Assembly: GCA_003241215.1 (NCBI GenBank)
Contig: QFOL01000181.1
Span: 367-8,258 of the forward strand
Direction of reading: 5' to 3'
Length of the DNA: 7,892 nucleotides
Source: Agrobacterium fabrum
GTDB lineage: Bacteria > Pseudomonadota > Alphaproteobacteria > Rhizobiales > Rhizobiaceae
Each line of letters begins with the position of its first letter. Positions within the stretch are counted from its first letter, which is position 1. Below are positions 1 through 5,756 of the stretch, one piece after another. Below the pieces are notes generated by a model. It made no database searches, was not told the DNA's origin, and saw only the letters and a list, made by a program, of their open reading frames with translations. The position numbers were made by a program, and so were the translations under genes.

Positions 1-42
1 TCTCTCGACGCCGGTAAGCCGCAGCACTGTTTTTTTTGCCAT
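1..42 (-). CDS. lolD: LolD, lipoprotein-release ABC transporter ATPase (N-terminal 14 codons only)
   Basis: The window edge cuts this gene after 14 codons, which read MAKKTVLRLTGVER from an ATG at 42. That matches the start of rhizobial LolD proteins as I remember them. LolD is the cytoplasmic ATPase that powers extraction of outer-membrane lipoproteins from the inner membrane and their transfer to LolA, working with the LolC/E-type permease encoded just upstream. The start lies 15 bp after the lolC stop. An AAGGA Shine-Dalgarno sequence (59-55) overlaps the lolC TAA stop, so the two genes are almost certainly co-transcribed and probably translationally linked. None of the Walker A, signature or Walker B motifs is inside the window. 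The assignment rests on the N-terminus and the position next to lolC. Confidence 0.85.
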   Translation of the reverse strand, partial: MAKKTVLRLTGVER

Positions 43-54
43 ATTGCGAAGCGG

Positions 55-60
55 TCCTTA
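55..60 (-). promoter_or_regulatory. lolD ribosome-binding site overlapping the lolC stop codon
   Basis: On the minus strand TAAGGA (60-55) contains both the TAA stop of lolC and the AAGGA Shine-Dalgarno sequence for lolD, with 12 nt to the lolD ATG. The spacing is slightly long. Ribosomes finishing lolC would sit over the lolD initiation region, which suggests coupled synthesis of permease and ATPase. Confidence 0.6.
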
Positions 61-1365
61 TTCGTAACGCAGGGCCTGCACCGGATCGAGCTTGGAAGCC
101 CGCCATGCTGGGAAGATCGTTGCCAGGAAAGAGAGCGTCAGCGCCATGATGACAACGGAAATGGTTTCGCTGATATCCATTTCGGCCGGAAGCTGGCTCA
201 GGAAATAAAGCTGCGGATCGAACAGCACCGTGCCCGATATCCAGGAGAAGAACTGGCGGATGGATTCCACGTTGAGGCAGACGATGACACCGAGCGCCAC
301 GCCGGCAAAGGTGCCGACCATGCCGATGGCCGCCCCGGTCATGAAAAAGATGCGCATCACGGAGCCGGAGCTTGCGCCCATGGTGCGCAGGATGGCGATA
401 TCGCTGCCCTTGTCCTTCACCAGCATGATGAGGCCGGAAATGATGTTCAGCGCCGCCACCAGAACGATGAGGGTGAGGATCATGAACATCACGTTTCTTT
501 CCACCTGCAGGGCGGAGAAGAAGGTCTGGTTCCGCTGTCTCCAGTCGGTGATATAGATCTGCCGTTCGGCGGCCTGCTCCACCAGCGGGCGAATGCCATC
601 GACATCGTCAGGACGGCTGACATATAGCTCGATGGATTGCACGATGCCGTCGGCATTGAAATAAAGCTGGGCTTCGGACAGCGGCATATAGATCATCGAG
701 GCGTCATATTCCGACATGCCGATCTCGAAGACGCCTGAGATCTTGTAGGATTTGACGCGCGGATTGACGCCCATCGGCGTCACGTCGCCTTCCGGGGAAA
801 TGAGGGTGATATCGTCACCGGCCGTTACGCCGAGCTGGGCGGCGAGCCTGGAGCCGACAAGAACGCCCTCACCCGCCATGAAGCCGACGAGATCGCCGGT
901 CTTGATGTTGGTGGCGACTTCCTTGACCTTGTCGATATCCTCCTGGCGCACGCCGCGCACCAGAGCGCCGGAGCCCGCACCGCCCCGGCCGGAGGCAAGC
1001 GTCTGACCCTCCACCAGCGGCAGGGCCATGGTGACACCCGGCACGGCGGCGAATTTCTTAGCCAGCTCATCGTAATTATTAAAGGGCTGGTCGATCGGCT
1101 GCACGATCATATGGCCGTTGATGCCGAGAATGCGGGAAATCAGCTCCGTGCGGAAACCGTTCATGACAGCCATGACTATGATCAGCGTCGCCACGCCAAG
1201 CATGATGCCGACAAAGGAAAAACCGGCGATGACGGAAATGAACGCTTCCTTGCGCCGCGACCGCAGATAGCGCCAGGCCACCATGCGTTCAAAAGCGGAA
1301 AACGGCCGGGCGGTCTTTGTCCCGGCGGAAACAGCCGCACCCTTGTCAGCCTCGGCTTGTGCCAT
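58..1365 (-). CDS. lolC: Lipoprotein-releasing ABC transporter permease (LolC/LolE family)
   Basis: This 435-residue inner-membrane protein is the permease half of the Lol machinery, which extracts mature lipoproteins destined for the outer membrane and hands them to periplasmic LolA. It has the family layout: a cytoplasmic N-terminus of about 40 residues; TM1 at about 42-67; a large periplasmic domain at about 70-285 (MacB_PCD type); and three C-terminal helices at about 292-316, 338-364 and 399-421 (FtsX domain). The conserved cytoplasmic loop KDKGSDIAILRTMGAS (317-332) and the C-terminal RASKLDPVQALRYE are diagnostic. The ATG at 1365 follows a GGGAG ribosome-binding site 5 nt upstream. Only one permease gene is adjacent to lolD here. 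In alphaproteobacteria a single LolC/E-type protein is thought to act as a homodimer where E. coli uses a LolC-LolE pair. The gene follows proS by 123 bp and is probably in one transcript with lolD. The lolC versus lolE name is conventional. Confidence 0.95.
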   Translation of the reverse strand: MAQAEADKGAAVSAGTKTARPFSAFERMVAWRYLRSRRKEAFISVIAGFSFVGIMLGVATLIIVMAVMNGFRTELISRILGINGHMIVQPIDQPFNNYDELAKKFAAVPGVTMALPLVEGQTLASGRGGAGSGALVRGVRQEDIDKVKEVATNIKTGDLVGFMAGEGVLVGSRLAAQLGVTAGDDITLISPEGDVTPMGVNPRVKSYKISGVFEIGMSEYDASMIYMPLSEAQLYFNADGIVQSIELYVSRPDDVDGIRPLVEQAAERQIYITDWRQRNQTFFSALQVERNVMFMILTLIVLVAALNIISGLIMLVKDKGSDIAILRTMGASSGSVMRIFFMTGAAIGMVGTFAGVALGVIVCLNVESIRQFFSWISGTVLFDPQLYFLSQLPAEMDISETISVVIMALTLSFLATIFPAWRASKLDPVQALRYE

Positions 1366-1391
1366 GTCGTCTCCCTGATCTCAAACTGCAA

Positions 1392-1416
1392 GGCCGGTCT
1401 TTTCCGAAAACCGGCC
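1392..1416 (-). repeat. Inverted repeat (hairpin) 26 bp before the lolC start
   Basis: The arms GGCCGGT (1392-1398) and ACCGGCC (1410-1416) are perfectly complementary over 7 bp, and a T/A-rich loop can extend the stem around a bulge. On the lolC-sense strand it is followed by TTGCAGTTTG, which is too poor in T for a strong intrinsic terminator. It would lie in the lolC leader and could slow transcription, protect mRNA ends or be processed. Confidence 0.6.
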
Positions 1417-1423
1417 CCTATTT

Positions 1424-1436
1424 CGCGGCATCCGCG
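1424..1436 (-). repeat. Small inverted repeat in the proS-lolC gap
   Basis: CGCGG (1424-1428) and CCGCG (1432-1436) form a perfect 5-bp GC stem around a 3-nt loop. It is the middle one of three hairpins lying in series between proS and lolC. No function can be assigned from sequence alone. Confidence 0.5.
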
Positions 1437-1445
1437 TTATGAAAC

Positions 1446-1474
1446 CGGAGCGGACTTCAGGTGAAGCCGCTCCG
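1446..1474 (-). terminator. Strong hairpin just after proS, possible partial terminator
   Basis: The arms CGGAGCGG (1446-1453) and CCGCTCCG (1467-1474) pair over 8 bp. Inside them CTTC/GAAG continues the stem around a bulged A and an AGGT loop. It starts 14 nt after the proS stop codon, where an intrinsic terminator would be expected. The following minus-strand sequence, GTTTCATAAC, has only a weak U tract. I therefore expect at most partial termination, or a stabilising 3' end for the proS message, with some read-through into lolC-lolD. Confidence 0.45.
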
Positions 1475-1488
1475 TCTTCCACTCGCGC

Positions 1489-2811
1489 TTAGCCGAGCAC
1501 CCTGTTCATCGCCGCTTCGACCGTTACGGTTTCCCGCTCGCCGGTCTTGCGATCCTTGACCTCGACTTCGCCATTCGCGACCGAACGCGGACCGACGATG
1601 ATCTGCAGCGGTACGCCGATCAGGTCGGCGGTGGCGAATTTCTGGCCCGCACGGTCGTCCGTGTCGTCGTAAAGAACATCCTTGCCGGCGCTGGAGAGCT
1701 GATAATACAGCTTTTCGCAAGCAGCATCGCAGGCCGCATCGCCAGCCTTCATGTTGATGATGACGACATCGAAGGGAGCGACCGAAGCCGGCCAGATGAT
1801 TCCGTTCTCGTCATGCGATGCTTCAATGATGGCGGGAACAAGGCGTGTCGGTCCGATACCATAAGAACCCATGTGGACAGGGTGTTCCTTGCCGTCCGCA
1901 CCCTGCACTTTCGCGCCCATCGGCTCGGAATATTTGGTGCCGAAATAGAAGATATGGCCAACTTCAATGCCGCGCGCGGAAAGGCGCTCGCCTTCGGGAA
2001 TGGCGTCATAGGCGGCTTCGTCATGCATTTCGGACGTCGCGGCATAATCGGCCGTCCATTCGTCGAATACGCCCTGAAGTGCTGCGACATCGTCGAAGTC
2101 GGTGCTTTCGGCCGGAATGGCGCGATTGAGGAAGCTCTTGTGGCAGAAGACTTCGGATTCGCCGGTATCGGCCAGAATGATGAATTCATGGCTGTGATTG
2201 CCGCCGATGGGGCCGGTATCGGCGCGCATGGGGATGGCGCGCAGGCCAAGGCGCTCGAAGGTGCGCAGGTAAGCCACGAACATCTTGTTATAGGAATGGA
2301 TCGCGTCTTCCTTGGTGAGGTCGAAGGAATAGGCGTCCTTCATCAGGAACTCGCGCGAGCGCATGGTGCCGAAACGCGGACGCACCTCGTCGCGGAACTT
2401 CAGCTGGATGTGATAGAGGTTAAGCGGCAGGTTCTTGTAGGACTTCACATAGGAACGGAAGATGTCGGTGATCATCTCCTCATTCGTGGGGCCGTAGAGC
2501 ATCTGGCGGTCCTGACGGTCCTTGATGCGCAGCATTTCCTTGCCGTAATCGTCGTAGCGGCCGCTTTCCTGCCAGAGTTCGGCCGATTGCAGCGTCGGCA
2601 TCAGAAGCTCGATGGCGCCGGAACGGTCCTGCTCCTCGCGGATGATCCGGTTGACCTTGTCCAGAACACGCTTGCCGAGCGGCAGCCAGGAATAGATGCC
2701 AGCCGATTGCTGCCGGATCATGCCGGCGCGCAGCATGAGGCGGTGGGAAACAATCTCCGCTTCCTTGGGGTTTTCCTTCAGAATGGGCATGAAATAACGG
2801 CTGAGACGCAT
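1489..2811 (-). CDS. proS: Prolyl-tRNA synthetase, short alphaproteobacterial form
   Basis: This cytoplasmic enzyme attaches proline to tRNA-Pro using ATP. The 440-residue product shows the class II core: motif 1 ending at MPT (71-73), the substrate loop GPTNEE (107-112), motif 2 with FRDE (139-142), and motif 3 around GIGPTR (318-323). The C-terminal anticodon-binding domain covers about 345-440 ([10 protein letters not shown] to the end). The long editing insertion found between motifs 2 and 3 in E. coli-type ProS is essentially missing; only about 65 residues (220-285) lie there. This is typical of alphaproteobacteria, where mischarged Ala-tRNA-Pro is cleared by a separate ProXp-ala protein. 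I chose the ATG at 2811 over upstream in-frame ATGs at 2844 and 2823 for two reasons. The protein then begins [10 protein letters not shown] like its homologues, and a GGAAG ribosome-binding site lies 7 nt upstream. Confidence 0.97.
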   Translation of the reverse strand: MRLSRYFMPILKENPKEAEIVSHRLMLRAGMIRQQSAGIYSWLPLGKRVLDKVNRIIREEQDRSGAIELLMPTLQSAELWQESGRYDDYGKEMLRIKDRQDRQMLYGPTNEEMITDIFRSYVKSYKNLPLNLYHIQLKFRDEVRPRFGTMRSREFLMKDAYSFDLTKEDAIHSYNKMFVAYLRTFERLGLRAIPMRADTGPIGGNHSHEFIILADTGESEVFCHKSFLNRAIPAESTDFDDVAALQGVFDEWTADYAATSEMHDEAAYDAIPEGERLSARGIEVGHIFYFGTKYSEPMGAKVQGADGKEHPVHMGSYGIGPTRLVPAIIEASHDENGIIWPASVAPFDVVIINMKAGDAACDAACEKLYYQLSSAGKDVLYDDTDDRAGQKFATADLIGVPLQIIVGPRSVANGEVEVKDRKTGERETVTVEAAMNRVLG

Positions 2812-3008
2812 GACGGCTTCCATTGATGCGGACGACAGCGCCAAAGACGCGGGAATCGCCCCGAATAGAGGGATATTGGCGCCGGATATAGCCGTTTCCC
2901 ACCAAGAAGAAAACCCGGCATGAAAAGAGCGATAAAGGCCATTTCAAGGTATTTTCGCGATAGCTAATTCGCATCAAAACGCTTTGGCCGGAATAATATT
3001 CTTGATCG

Positions 3009-3054
3009 GGTGCGACATAATGCACCATATGGAATTTTTTGCCGACTGTAACAA
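3009..3054 (-). promoter_or_regulatory. Possible proS promoter overlapped by a palindrome
   Basis: On the minus strand a -35-like TTGTTA (3054-3049) is followed after 16 nt by CCATAT (3032-3027), which is close to the rhizobial -10 form CTATAT. Immediately downstream GGTGC (3009-3013) and GCACC (3022-3026) form a 5-bp inverted repeat with an 8-nt spacer. It would cover the predicted start point, where an operator is often found. This would give proS a leader of roughly 200 nt. The promoter match is modest and no regulator family can be named from the palindrome. Confidence 0.25.
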
Positions 3055-3070
3055 ATATGCAAAAAATGAG

Positions 3071-3099
3071 ATGACAAGCATGGGGGTTTGAGCTAGCTT
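3071..3099 (+). promoter_or_regulatory. Candidate sigma-70 promoter of the small RNA
   Basis: ATGACA (3071-3076) matches five of six positions of the TTGACA -35 consensus. It is followed after 17 nt by TAGCTT (3094-3099), or after 16 nt by CTAGCT (3093-3098), as a degenerate -10. The hexamer TAGCTT is repeated in tandem (3094-3105). The expected start at about 3105 gives an RNA of about 149 nt up to the terminator. An alternative -10, TTAAAT at 3124-3129, would start inside the first stem-loop and is less attractive. Confidence 0.4.
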
Positions 3100-3104
3100 T
3101 AGCT

Positions 3105-3253
3105 TACAAAAGAGGCAAGAAGTTTAAATTCTTGTCATTTTCGCGGTCAGTCTTGGGAGGATCAGATCTTAGGCGCGCTCGTTCGCAGCCCCGGCAACGG
3201 TTACAGATCACGCGAAACCTGGAAAACAAGGCTGAAAGGCCTTGTTTTTTTTT
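3105..3253 (+). ncRNA. Trans-acting small RNA, probable alpha-r9 (Smr9C) family
   Basis: A non-coding transcript of about 149 nt is predicted on the plus strand, opposite in orientation to all neighbouring genes. Three folded parts are visible. Stem-loop 1 pairs GGCAAGAA (3114-3121) with TTCTTGTC (3129-3136), with one G-U pair. A long central arm is closed by TTTCGCG (3139-3145) with CGCGAAA (3211-3217) and contains an inner hairpin, GGCGCG (3172-3177) with CGC-A-GCC (3184-3190). The third part is the terminator hairpin at 3223-3253. I recall alpha-r9 RNAs of rhizobia, Agrobacterium and Brucella as about 144-158 nt, with three stem-loops, encoded between proS and a small membrane-protein gene; all three points fit. 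The 5' end is inferred from the promoter candidate. The family name is from memory of context and structure, not from an alignment. No start codon with a usable ribosome-binding site is present. Confidence 0.75.
3223..3253 (+). terminator. Intrinsic terminator of the small RNA, possibly bidirectional
   Basis: AAAACAAGGC (3223-3232) and GCCTTGTTTT (3239-3248) form a perfect 10-bp stem around the 6-nt loop TGAAAG. The right arm ends within a run of nine T residues (3245-3253), a textbook Rho-independent terminator. On the opposite strand the same stem is followed by TTTTCC, so it may also stop transcripts coming from the DUF1467 gene, whose stop codon lies about 190 nt away. Confidence 0.9.
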
Positions 3254-3446
3254 GCTTTATACCCGCACACCAGCCCCGGCTCGTTATTCCGGTAAAATTA
3301 TGACGGTGAATCGCCGCCAGACACGCTTCTGTTGTGTGCACGACGGAGATGACATCCATATGACAGGCCTTCGGCCGCGGTGATAACCGGCAAGCACAGG
3401 CGCGGGCTGCGATTACCCGCAAACGAGGCGGCCGTCCGCATCATAT

Positions 3447-3716
3447 TCAGTCAAAAACGGGAATAATTCTCGGCAGATCATCGAGGCTGACGCCGAACCA
3501 CCAGGTTCCGCCGTACCAGAGCCCACAGATCAGGGCGGAGATAAGCGTCGTCCACAGGACGATCCGCCCGCCTTTGAAGCTGGATGGTGCGCTGGCGACC
3601 GTGCCGAGCGCCACATCGCCCTCCTCCTCCTGGGTGCGCAGGCCAATCGGCAGCACGATGAACAGCACCGTCCACCAGACGATGAAATAAACGGCGAAAA
3701 CCGAAAGAAGCGGCAT
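3447..3716 (-). CDS. DUF1467 family two-helix membrane protein, function unknown
   Basis: This small inner-membrane protein of 89 residues begins MPLLSVFAVYFIVWWTVLFI. It has two predicted membrane helices (about 4-25 and 51-73) joined by an acidic loop with LPIGLRTQEEEGD (22-34), the part I recognise as typical of alphaproteobacterial DUF1467 proteins. No catalytic motif is visible and I know of no established function. The ATG at 3716 is preferred over the in-frame start at 3752: AGGAGGA lies 4 nt upstream, and the extra 12 residues (MRYKKRIVQEDH) are not membrane-like and cover that ribosome-binding site. The gene sits alone between the rnj terminator and the small-RNA locus. A convincing promoter is not visible in the roughly 75 bp between the terminator and the start. 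Confidence 0.9.
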   Translation of the reverse strand: MPLLSVFAVYFIVWWTVLFIVLPIGLRTQEEEGDVALGTVASAPSSFKGGRIVLWTTLISALICGLWYGGTWWFGVSLDDLPRIIPVFD

Positions 3717-3720
3717 GTGA

Positions 3721-3727
3721 TCCTCCT
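3721..3727 (-). promoter_or_regulatory. Ribosome-binding site that fixes the DUF1467 start
   Basis: The minus strand reads AGGAGGA (3727-3721), then TCAC, then ATG (3716-3714). It is the strongest Shine-Dalgarno sequence in the window, and it decides the start against the in-frame codon at 3752. Confidence 0.85.
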
Positions 3728-3731
3728 GCAC

Positions 3732-3753
3732 AATGCGCTTCTTGTAACGCATT
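3732..3753 (-). repeat. Inverted repeat just upstream of the DUF1467 ribosome-binding site
   Basis: AATGCG (3732-3737) and CGCATT (3748-3753) are perfectly complementary around a 10-nt spacer and end 4 bp before the Shine-Dalgarno sequence. It could be a leader hairpin or a DNA-binding site. With 6-bp arms a chance origin cannot be excluded. Confidence 0.4.
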
Positions 3754-3790
3754 CATCGGCAGATCGGAATCACTTCTCCGCAAGAAACAC

Positions 3791-3831
3791 TAAAAGAAAA
3801 ACAGAAGGGCCGCGCTTTGCGGCACGGCCCT
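3791..3831 (-). terminator. Intrinsic terminator of the rnj transcript
   Basis: On the minus strand AGGGCCG (3831-3825) pairs with CGGCCCT (3812-3806), with a further GC/GC pair inside the loop. The stem is followed by TCTGTTTTTCTTTTA (3805-3791). It lies 54 nt after the rnj stop codon and separates rnj from the DUF1467 gene. It is the clearest minus-strand terminator in the window. Confidence 0.85.
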
Positions 3832-3885
3832 GAAATCAACGAAGAAGAGACAGGCGCCCGGGCTGGTTACCGGGAATCCCCCGGC

Positions 3886-5553
3886 TCAGACCTTGGTCAC
3901 AAAAACCGTCACGATCGGCTTCTTGCCCCAGCTCTGGTTGGCGGCGGCGCGCACGGCGCGGCGCACCGCTTCACGCAGCAGATCCAGATCCTTGCGGCGG
4001 GCGCGCGGAATGCTTTCGACGGCGCCGAGCACGGCGTCATAAAGCGTGTCTTCCATCGCCTCGTCCTCGTCATCGAATTCCGGCAGGCCGAAGGGCACGA
4101 CATCGGGATCGCCGACGAAATCATAGCGGCTATCCAGCACGACATTGACCGCGACATGGCCGGCGAAGGAAAGCTTGCGGCGATTGCTGATGCCCATCTC
4201 GTCCATATCGCCGACGAGATTGCCATCCTTGAAGACACGGCCATGCGGCACGTCATCGATGACCTCGGCCGGGCCGGGCGCAAGGCGCAGGACATTGCCG
4301 TTGCGCACCTTCGGCACCTGCGCAATGCCGGCCTGTTCGGCCAGTTCCTTCTGCGCCACCAGATGCGCCGCCTCGCCATGCACGGGCACGACGATCTGCG
4401 GCTTCGTCCATTCATACATCCTCAGAAGCTCATTGCGGCGCGGATGGCCGGAAACATGCACCAGCGCCTCACTGTCGGTGACGATATGGACGCCCTGTTC
4501 GATGAGGCCGTTCTTGATGTCGATGATCGCCTTCTCATTGCCGGGGATGGCGCGCGAGGAGAACACCACCGTATCGCCGGAAGCGAGCGCCACATTGCGC
4601 ATCTCGTCACGCGAAAGCTTGGCGAGCGCGGCGCGCGGCTCGCCCTGCGAACCGGTCAGGATCAGCACCACCCGGTCGCGCGGAATATAACCATATTCAT
4701 CTTCGGCGAGGAACGGCTTGATGCCTTCCATGATGCCGAGATCCTGCGAGACATTAACGACACGCTTCAGCGACGAGCCGAGCAGCAACACCTCGCGACC
4801 CGCGGCCTCTGCCGCCTGCGCGATCGAGCGGATGCGCCCGACATTGGAGGAGAAGGTGGTGACCGCCACGCGGCCCTCGGCATTCTCGATGATCTGCCGC
4901 AGGCCTTCGGAAACCTCGTGTTCGGAGGGCGACACACCATCGCGCACCGAATTTGTGCTGTCGCACATCAGCGCCAGTACGCCCTCTTCGCCGATGGCGC
5001 GGAAACGCGCCTCATCCGTCAACGGCCCGAGCGATGGGGCCTCGTCGATTTTCCAGTCACCGGTGTGGATGACATTGCCGAGCGGCGTGCGGATGACCAG
5101 CGACATCGGCTCCGGAATGGAGTGGTTGACGCCGACCGCCTCGATTTCGAACGGGCCGACATTGATGCGGTCGCCCGCCTTGAAGATCGTCACCGGAATT
5201 TCGGCGCGTGTGCCTTCATAGGCGCGCTTGGCTTCCAGCATGCCGGCGGTGAAAGGCGAGGCATAGACCGGCACGTTGAGACCGGGCCACAGATCGTTCA
5301 GCGCGCCATAATGGTCCTCATGAGCGTGGGTGATGATGATGCCCTTGAGGTTCTTCTTCTGCTCGGCGATATAGCCGATGTCAGGCAGTACCAGATCGAC
5401 GCCCGGCAGGTCCGGGCCGGCGAAGGTTACGCCGCAATCCACCATGATCCATTGGCGCTTGCTTTCCGGCCCGTAGCCGTAAAGCGCCAGATTCATGCCG
5501 ATTTCACCCACGCCGCCGAGCGGCACAAAGACCAGTTCGTCCTGTTTAGCCAT
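3886..5553 (-). CDS. rnj: Ribonuclease J
   Basis: This cytoplasmic metallo-beta-lactamase/beta-CASP nuclease is a 5'-to-3' exo- and endoribonuclease for rRNA maturation and mRNA decay; in rhizobia it works alongside RNase E. The 555-residue protein shows the zinc site HAHEDH (76-81), H144 in VNHSIPE, and HTGD (163-166). The beta-CASP part follows, with DSTNS (198-202), LTGSQGEP (299-306), VSGH (367-370) and VPVHGE (389-394). A C-terminal domain covers about 450-555 and ends in KKPIVTVFVTKV. The usual HGHEDH signature reads HAHEDH here, as I recall in other alphaproteobacteria. I start it at 5553 (MAKQDELVFVPLGGVGEIGM); a start 14 codons upstream at 5595 is possible but unlike homologues. The ribosome-binding site is weak (GGATAAG, 7 nt upstream). 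A 203-bp gap separates it from birA, in which I see no gene or clear promoter. Confidence 0.96.
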   Translation of the reverse strand: MAKQDELVFVPLGGVGEIGMNLALYGYGPESKRQWIMVDCGVTFAGPDLPGVDLVLPDIGYIAEQKKNLKGIIITHAHEDHYGALNDLWPGLNVPVYASPFTAGMLEAKRAYEGTRAEIPVTIFKAGDRINVGPFEIEAVGVNHSIPEPMSLVIRTPLGNVIHTGDWKIDEAPSLGPLTDEARFRAIGEEGVLALMCDSTNSVRDGVSPSEHEVSEGLRQIIENAEGRVAVTTFSSNVGRIRSIAQAAEAAGREVLLLGSSLKRVVNVSQDLGIMEGIKPFLAEDEYGYIPRDRVVLILTGSQGEPRAALAKLSRDEMRNVALASGDTVVFSSRAIPGNEKAIIDIKNGLIEQGVHIVTDSEALVHVSGHPRRNELLRMYEWTKPQIVVPVHGEAAHLVAQKELAEQAGIAQVPKVRNGNVLRLAPGPAEVIDDVPHGRVFKDGNLVGDMDEMGISNRRKLSFAGHVAVNVVLDSRYDFVGDPDVVPFGLPEFDDEDEAMEDTLYDAVLGAVESIPRARRKDLDLLREAVRRAVRAAANQSWGKKPIVTVFVTKV

Positions 5554-5756
5554 TATTTTTCTTATCCATTCACGAAAGCACGCAGGCGACGGCAATTGGC
5601 CGCGCCCGCCGCGCTCTTAAGCATCGGACCTGTTGAACCATCTGATCGACCGGGCCGATGCGGAACCGGTTTGTCACCCTGCTTTTCATGAGCTGCAGGA
5701 AAGCTCCAACCCGTGGAATCCGGTTCGGCGCGGGTTCATGGCCCACACCGTCCACC

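Larger units (their letters stand above)
2812..3446. other. Intergenic region of about 635 bp between the DUF1467 gene and proS
   Basis: This is the only long gap without a protein gene. Reading from proS outward: 2812-3000 should hold the proS leader, including a weak CTATAT -10-like hexamer on the minus strand at 2891-2886 without a good -35. 3000-3100 is AT-rich and contains a palindrome and candidate promoters for both strands. About 3105-3253 is the plus-strand small RNA. In 3254-3446 I see only short GC hairpins (for example GCGGG/CCCGC at 3402-3420) and no gene. Open frames across the gap start at implausible codons, lack ribosome-binding sites and do not resemble known proteins. Confidence 0.7.

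Noticed and set aside
1813..2826. A 337-codon open frame on the plus strand opposite proS.
   Set aside because: It lies almost wholly within proS, has no recognisable motif and has a typical antisense composition. It is a shadow of codon bias.
2812..3054. A T-box or other tRNA-sensing leader before proS.
   Set aside because: I find no T-box core, specifier loop or terminator/antiterminator pair, and T-boxes are not expected for aminoacyl-tRNA synthetase genes in alphaproteobacteria.
3132..3383. An 83-codon plus-strand frame (TTG start) running through the small RNA and its terminator.
   Set aside because: It would read through a perfect intrinsic terminator and the T run, has no ribosome-binding site at its start and has no protein-like features.
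3402..3420. GCGGG/CCCGC inverted repeat as a terminator of the DUF1467 gene.
   Set aside because: The stem is only 5 bp with a 9-nt loop, and no T tract follows on the minus strand. The stem at 3223-3248 is a better candidate.
3201..3422. A 73-codon minus-strand frame in the DUF1467-proS gap.
   Set aside because: The start is weak, it has no ribosome-binding site or similarity that I recognise, and it overlaps the small RNA including its terminator.
3817..5691. A 624-codon open frame on the plus strand opposite rnj.
   Set aside because: It is a mirror of the rnj coding sequence. The composition is rich in His, Arg, Ala and Asp as expected for antisense of GC-rich codons, it resembles no family, and the rnj protein on the other strand is unmistakable.
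5570..5756. Possible small gene between birA and rnj.
   Set aside because: The frames crossing this 203-bp gap are out-of-frame extensions from within birA or very short (for example about 15 codons). None has a ribosome-binding site or recognisable sequence.
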